A stretch of 64,000 nucleotides of DNA, taken from Thermosynechococcaceae cyanobacterium Okahandja (lineage in GTDB: Bacteria > Cyanobacteriota > Cyanobacteriia > Thermosynechococcales > Thermosynechococcaceae). The stretch is from assembly GCA_041530395.1 (NCBI GenBank), contig CP136945.1:310001-374000 (forward strand). The letters are read 5' to 3'. Shown piece after piece: positions 60,250 through 64,000 of this stretch (its first letter is position 1; every line of letters starts with the position of its first letter). Made by a program: the position numbers and the translations under genes. The notes beneath the pieces were generated by a model. It saw only the letters and a program-made list of their open reading frames with translations, was not told the origin of the DNA and ran no database searches.

Positions 60250-60951
60250 CTAGTGCAACACGGGGATGGTTTCAAGGCTAGGACGCTTGCTGTTACGGAT
60301 ACCGGCGATCGCTGCGGCATAATCGGGTGCCTTAAAGACCGCTGAACCGGCCACAATGGCATTCGCGCCCGCCTCCAGAACCTGCCACGTGTTATCGACC
60401 TTAAGGCCGCCATCCACTTCAATCCATGGATCCAAGCCGCGCTCATCACACATCTGCCGCAACCGCTGAATTTTGGGCAGGACAGCGGGAATAAATTTTT
60501 GACCGCCAAAGCCAGGGTTCACACTCATAATCAAGATCAGGTCGCACACCTCTAGGACGTACTCAATGAGGTCGAGGGGGCTAGAGGGATTGAGGACGAC
60601 CCCAGCTTGCTTGCCCAGTTCGCGAATTTGGCAGAGGGTGCGGTGCAGGTGGGGCGACGCATTATGCTCTGCATGTACCGAGATAATATCGGCACCCGCG
60701 TTAGCAAAATCGGCGACGTACTTTTCAGGTTCGACAATCATTAAGTGCACGTCGAGGGGCTTTTGGGTGAGGGGACGAATGGCCTCGACAATTAACGGCC
60801 CAATCGTAATATTGGGCACAAAGCGACCGTCCATTACATCCACATGAATCCAGTCGGCACCCGCGCGATCCACCGCTTTAATTTCCTCGCCCAAGCGGCT
60901 AAAGTCAGCAGACAAAATTGAGGGTGCAATCACAACGGGCTTAGCACTCAT
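60250..60951 (-). CDS. rpe: Ribulose-phosphate 3-epimerase
   Basis: 233 residues from ATG at 60951 ([17 protein letters not shown]). TIM-barrel signatures [37 protein letters not shown] and [10 protein letters not shown]. It interconverts ribulose-5-P and xylulose-5-P in the Calvin cycle and pentose-phosphate path. An upstream ATG at 60972 is possible. Confidence 0.95.
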   Translation of the reverse strand: MSAKPVVIAPSILSADFSRLGEEIKAVDRAGADWIHVDVMDGRFVPNITIGPLIVEAIRPLTQKPLDVHLMIVEPEKYVADFANAGADIISVHAEHNASPHLHRTLCQIRELGKQAGVVLNPSSPLDLIEYVLEVCDLILIMSVNPGFGGQKFIPAVLPKIQRLRQMCDERGLDPWIEVDGGLKVDNTWQVLEAGANAIVAGSAVFKAPDYAAAIAGIRNSKRPSLETIPVLH

Positions 60952-61187
60952 GACAGGTCGGCTTCCGTGCATAACGTTACAGTTGCTACCAGTTTAGCCC
61001 CCGATTGTCCCTTGGGCAACTCCCTCGGATGAGGCAACCGCTTGGCGGCTAACCAACCTAGCAAATGGCTATTCTGGGGCAATCCCCCATGGCTGTGGCG
61101 TTAAGGATCCAGTACAGTAGGGAAATGAATGGCTCCTGAGATGGTTGGGAGCAGCCTCATTATCTAGCGTGAGTGGAGTAGTTTGCC

Positions 61188-61442
61188 ATGCCTCCCCGCT
61201 GGCCTCGTAAACCGGATCGGCGTGATCCTCGCTACCGCCGTCTAGACGATCGCATGAATTTTGCGGTGCACGTGGCTGTTTTTGCCGCCGTGAATTCGGG
61301 TGCTTGGTTTTGGCACCAAGTGCAGCCCATGGCGCTTTCGTTCCTACCGAACCTGACCCTTGCTTGGTTAGCGGTGCTAGTCGGGCATGGTCTCTATATC
61401 TTTGCGATCGCCCGCTATGCTGATGGAGATTTAACCCCTTGA
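61188..61442 (+). CDS. Small 2TM-domain-like membrane protein
   Basis: 84 residues: a basic N-terminus rich in Arg/Pro (about 1-22), then FAVHVAVFAAVNSGAWFWHQ and LTLAWLAVLVGHGLYIFAIARY, two membrane helices, similar to the 2TM domain. Role unknown. Its stop overlaps the start of the DUF3181 gene (TTGAG). Confidence 0.75.
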   Translation: MPPRWPRKPDRRDPRYRRLDDRMNFAVHVAVFAAVNSGAWFWHQVQPMALSFLPNLTLAWLAVLVGHGLYIFAIARYADGDLTP

Positions 61443-61741
61443 GTCGTACGCCCCTGATTGAACAATTAGCTGCCGCCATTGGTGGTGAAGTTTACATTGA
61501 CGTGGCTAAATGGCACCTGTACTTAAGGGATGCGAAGCTACACACGCCCCTTGCGGAAGCCTTTTTACCTCTCCTTGAGCAGGGAGACCTCAACAGCGAC
61601 CAAGTTCAAGCGGTGTTGCAGGAGGTAACGGTGCCCCTTGGGGGCGGCCAAGTCTCCCTCTCCCTTGATCGGTTAGTGCCCCCGCCCAATCAACAGACCC
61701 TTTTAGACGTACTCAACCGCTTTCGCCAAGAGGAACTCTAG
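61439..61741 (+). CDS. DUF3181 family protein
   Basis: 100 residues from TTG at 61439: LIEQLAAAIGGEVYIDVAKWHLYLRDAKLHTPLAEAFLPLL, the DUF3181 pattern restricted to cyanobacteria and plants. Translationally coupled to the 2TM gene. Role unknown. Its 3' end overlaps the convergent hydrolase by 4 nt. Confidence 0.8.
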   Translation: MSRTPLIEQLAAAIGGEVYIDVAKWHLYLRDAKLHTPLAEAFLPLLEQGDLNSDQVQAVLQEVTVPLGGGQVSLSLDRLVPPPNQQTLLDVLNRFRQEEL

Positions 61742-62760
61742 GAGGATAAGGGGTGGGTCGCTACCCAATCCAGGAGGCGGTGAATGCCCCAGCAGTAATC
61801 GGGATCCTGCCAGAGGTGCTGGCATTGGCGAGCACTGACAAAGCCCACATGGCCGCCGTAAGGGCTAAGAACCAGTTCTAGGGCAGGGTTACCACTGGCG
61901 ATCGCTACTAATTCCGGGACTAAGGCGGGGTCAAACAGGGGATCATCGGCGGCATAAAGAATCCACGTGGGCAACTGCAATTGCGGCAAAAAGTGGAGCG
62001 GGCTACTGGCTTCGTAATAGGCAGCAACGGAGGGAAACCCAAGCCGTTCAATGACTAAGGCCTGATCAAAGCCAGCAATTGTATTGATGCCAGCAACCGC
62101 CGCCAGATCAATATGGGCAGGATGAGCCGCATGGAGTTGCCGCGCTAAGCGTTGCAGTTCGCGGCTGATGGCGCGCTCAAACCGACGCCCCCAAAAAGTA
62201 CGGCCAAGATGCGCTAAGGAGCGGTTCGAGTCAAGGTTCGGGCAAATAACGGCGGCACCCGCAATCAGATGATCCGCCGCCTGCTGCGCATACCAAGCGC
62301 CCCACAGGGCCAGTTGCCCCCCCAACGAGTAGCCGACCAACCAGTAGGGGGGCGTGTAGCCAAGGTCGTGGCACTGGTGGGCGATCGCCTGTAGATCCTT
62401 GCCTTCGTAAAGGCCGTCACTGGTGAGGGTTGGCGACAGTTGGCCCGTGCGACCATGGGCGCGCCAATCAAACAACACCACATCAAACTGGCGGTGTTGC
62501 CCCCAGTGGGCGAGGGTATGTAGGTACCACTGATTACTGAGGTCTCCCGTAATGCCGTAGGTGGCAATCAGGGTACCGCGGGCATGGGGCACCCGACACC
62601 CTTGGCCGTACAGGGGAACCCCTTGTGCCCCCTCAAAGAGATGCTCCCGCTGCGGTTGCCAGCGATAGGGACAGCCCAACCGCTGAGCGTAGGCGGTAAA
62701 AATGGTGTGGGCAATGGGCGATCGCAACCCCAAGGGGGGCCAGTAGGAAAAAGATTGCAT
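61738..62760 (-). CDS. Alpha/beta hydrolase, YheT-like
   Basis: 340 residues. Seen: GYSLGGQLALWGA (nucleophile Ser), AADDPLFDP (Asp) and GGHVGFV (His), with the YheT-type N-terminus QSFSYWPPLGLRSPIAHTIF. Relatives are poorly characterised esterases. ATG at 62760 is chosen. Confidence 0.85.
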   Translation of the reverse strand: MQSFSYWPPLGLRSPIAHTIFTAYAQRLGCPYRWQPQREHLFEGAQGVPLYGQGCRVPHARGTLIATYGITGDLSNQWYLHTLAHWGQHRQFDVVLFDWRAHGRTGQLSPTLTSDGLYEGKDLQAIAHQCHDLGYTPPYWLVGYSLGGQLALWGAWYAQQAADHLIAGAAVICPNLDSNRSLAHLGRTFWGRRFERAISRELQRLARQLHAAHPAHIDLAAVAGINTIAGFDQALVIERLGFPSVAAYYEASSPLHFLPQLQLPTWILYAADDPLFDPALVPELVAIASGNPALELVLSPYGGHVGFVSARQCQHLWQDPDYCWGIHRLLDWVATHPLSS

Positions 62761-62822
62761 AGGGCAGCGAGGCAAACCGTAGAGTATTCATCACACTTGG
62801 TCATCATTGTGAGGCATCCACC

Positions 62823-63665
62823 ATGACGCAGAGCGATGATCCCTCTTGGCGGGGCAACGGGGCAGATCGCTATGCCGTAGAGGCCTGCTTAACCAGTGCT
62901 CAAGCCAACCGTTTAGTTGATGAAGTCTTTGCGGCTGTAGAAGCGGAAGCCACGCCAGACATCGAGTTTGCCGCTGTTTTAGAGCCGTCTGAGGCCTCCC
63001 CCCTTTTAGTTCCCTATGAATCGCTGGCTAGCCCGCACACCGTTGGTGCCGCAGCGAAACGGACGCTATCGGTGAATGCCGATGTTTCTTGGCGCGATCG
63101 CTTTTTAATGGGTGTTGGCATTGCCTCCTTTGTCCTTAGTATCGGCTTATGGGTGAGTGGTGCCCGCCAACCCACTCCAGTCGTTACCGCCGAGGTCACA
63201 ACCCCACCCGCCGCCGATGTTGCCTTTGCCGAATACCTACAAACCTCACTTCAACTCTTGAGTCAGCAGCCGACCCCCACCCCCTCGCCTACCCCGACAA
63301 CCGTGGCTCAGACTTCAGCACCCACCACCGTTGAACGAATTTATGTCCCCCTTTATCAACCCCCCAATGCAGCGGCGGTCTCGCTCCCGCAACTCCCCCC
63401 CGTTACCACCCCAACACCGCCAGCCAGCAGTAGTGTTGCCGCTGCCCCGGTGACCCCACCGCCACCTCAGCATACCTTGGTGGGGGTTCTCGAGCTAGGC
63501 GATCGCTCCGTTGCCCTCATTCAAAGCAATGGTGAAACCCTGCGTCTGAGTGTGGGCGATACTGTGGGCAATGACGGCTGGCAACTGGTGCAAATTCAAA
63601 ATCAACGTGCCGTGCTGCGGCGGCAAGGGGAAGTTCGCTCCTTAACGGTCGGCCAAAGCTTCTAA
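62823..63665 (+). CDS. GspC/PilP-like single-pass protein
   Basis: 280 residues: a cytoplasmic N-terminus (about 1-95), one membrane segment near FLMGVGIASFVLSIGLWVSG, a Pro/Thr-rich periplasmic linker (about 115-215) and a C-terminal beta domain with HTLVGVLELGDRSVALIQ, LRLSVGDTVGNDGWQLVQI and LTVGQSF. This layout and the repeated LxxGD/VG motifs resemble GspC HR or PilP domains of secretion and pilus assembly systems. GAGG lies 8-9 nt before the ATG. No other secretion genes adjacent. Confidence 0.65.
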   Translation: MTQSDDPSWRGNGADRYAVEACLTSAQANRLVDEVFAAVEAEATPDIEFAAVLEPSEASPLLVPYESLASPHTVGAAAKRTLSVNADVSWRDRFLMGVGIASFVLSIGLWVSGARQPTPVVTAEVTTPPAADVAFAEYLQTSLQLLSQQPTPTPSPTPTTVAQTSAPTTVERIYVPLYQPPNAAAVSLPQLPPVTTPTPPASSSVAAAPVTPPPPQHTLVGVLELGDRSVALIQSNGETLRLSVGDTVGNDGWQLVQIQNQRAVLRRQGEVRSLTVGQSF

Positions 63666-63705
63666 ACTTGAGAGATCTGAGAAAGGATAACGCACTAGAA
63701 TAACG

Positions 63706-63990
63706 TCATGCTTCGAGAAGCTGGGCATACACATCATCCTCAGCATTATCCCAAACGGCATCAAGTGAGGTTTGGCTGTCAATGAATGCTCCAACCACTT
63801 GCTGACGCGCAGTGGTGGTGTCTTGATGACAAGGCATTAGCCCTTGCGACAGGCGGCATTCTCGCCGAGCAACCAGAACGTTTGCTGGACTGCTCCCCCA
63901 CGTCGTTTCCGCGATGGGGCTTTTGGTTATTTTTTCGCCTCGAGTCCGACGGGTATCAACCGACTCAGAGGACTGACAGGTTTGACTCAC
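63706..63990 (-). pseudogene. Antitoxin-like C-terminal fragment
   Basis: The minus-strand frame ends SLDAVWDNAEDDVYAQLLEA, the kind of acidic Trp-Asp-Asn-x-Glu-Asp tail seen in small cyanobacterial antitoxins. The N-terminal part is not recognisable, so this may be a degenerate or frameshifted gene. A plus-strand frame from 63786 also stays open to the window edge; neither is confirmed. Confidence 0.3.
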
Positions 63991-64000
63991 CTTTCATTGA

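Overview
The window is typical unicellular cyanobacterial chromosome, most like the thermophilic Thermosynechococcus group. Supporting this are psbD-psbC with the GTG-started psbC overlap, apcF, plant-type ferredoxin petF, cytochrome cM, a panC-cmk fusion, many cyanobacteria-restricted families (DUF3084, DUF3181, DUF4278, DUF4327), very frequent GCGATCGC (HIP1) octamers, and two cyanobacteriochrome c-di-GMP enzymes matching the Thermosynechococcus Ses system. No rRNA, tRNA, CRISPR array or prophage was recognised. The species is inferred from gene content only.

Layout. 1-2.07 kb: a lytic transglycosylase cut by the window edge. 2.2-18.7 kb: a signalling-rich stretch with sesA (CBS-PAS-cyanobacteriochrome GAF-GGDEF) and sesC (PAS-cyanobacteriochrome GAF-PAS-GGDEF-EAL), an SphS-like kinase, a fused oligopeptide ABC ATPase, recF, an Rre1-like regulator, an M20 hydrolase and panC-cmk. 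18.7-23.8 kb: a glutamine riboswitch (glnA RNA) ahead of a DUF4278 gene, then glgB, pyrD and a protein made of 19-residue repeats. 23.8-28.3 kb: a minus-strand cluster (DUF1345, pgeF, cobT-like, response regulator) ending in a cobalamin riboswitch and the cobaltochelatase cbiX. 28.3-29.9 kb: a TnpB-only IS200/IS605 element. 29.9-34 kb: a conserved unknown, a lipoprotein, a lipoyl-attachment enzyme, moeB-rhodanese and a TM2 protein. 34-36.5 kb: psbDC. 37-40.9 kb: a universal stress protein with a CtpE-like P-type ATPase, cytM and a CD225-type protein. 40.8-46 kb: hpnB, rsgA and tusA with overlapping ends, an esterase, surE and xth. 46-47 kb: a gene-free, repeat-rich kilobase holding an internally deleted tnpB relic. 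47-53.8 kb: DUF3084, a small unknown, a cysteine desulfurase and a large GT4-GT41 double glycosyltransferase. 53.9-56 kb: petF with a recent ~0.8 kb direct duplication of its promoter and the upstream membrane-protein gene. 56.4-64 kb: apcF, ispF, an isocitrate-type dehydrogenase, ktrB, rpe, small cyanobacterial proteins, a YheT-type hydrolase and a GspC-like protein.

How the genes work together. Second-messenger and light input: SesA should make c-di-GMP and SesC could make or break it, both under blue/green-type photosensors. Nitrogen: the glutamine aptamer, with a possible NtcA site over the promoter, suggests the DUF4278 protein is produced when nitrogen is plentiful, as for PII/GS-interacting small regulators. 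Cobalamin: riboswitch-controlled CbiX and the cobT-like gene form a local B12 cluster. Photosynthesis: psbDC, apcF, petF and cytM.

The most unusual points are the petF promoter duplication, which places petF expression signals and a petF start codon in frame in front of a membrane-protein gene; the glutamine riboswitch/DUF4278 unit; the apparently intact TnpB with a readable guide-RNA end; and the ~400 bp tnpB deletion derivative that keeps both end hairpins.
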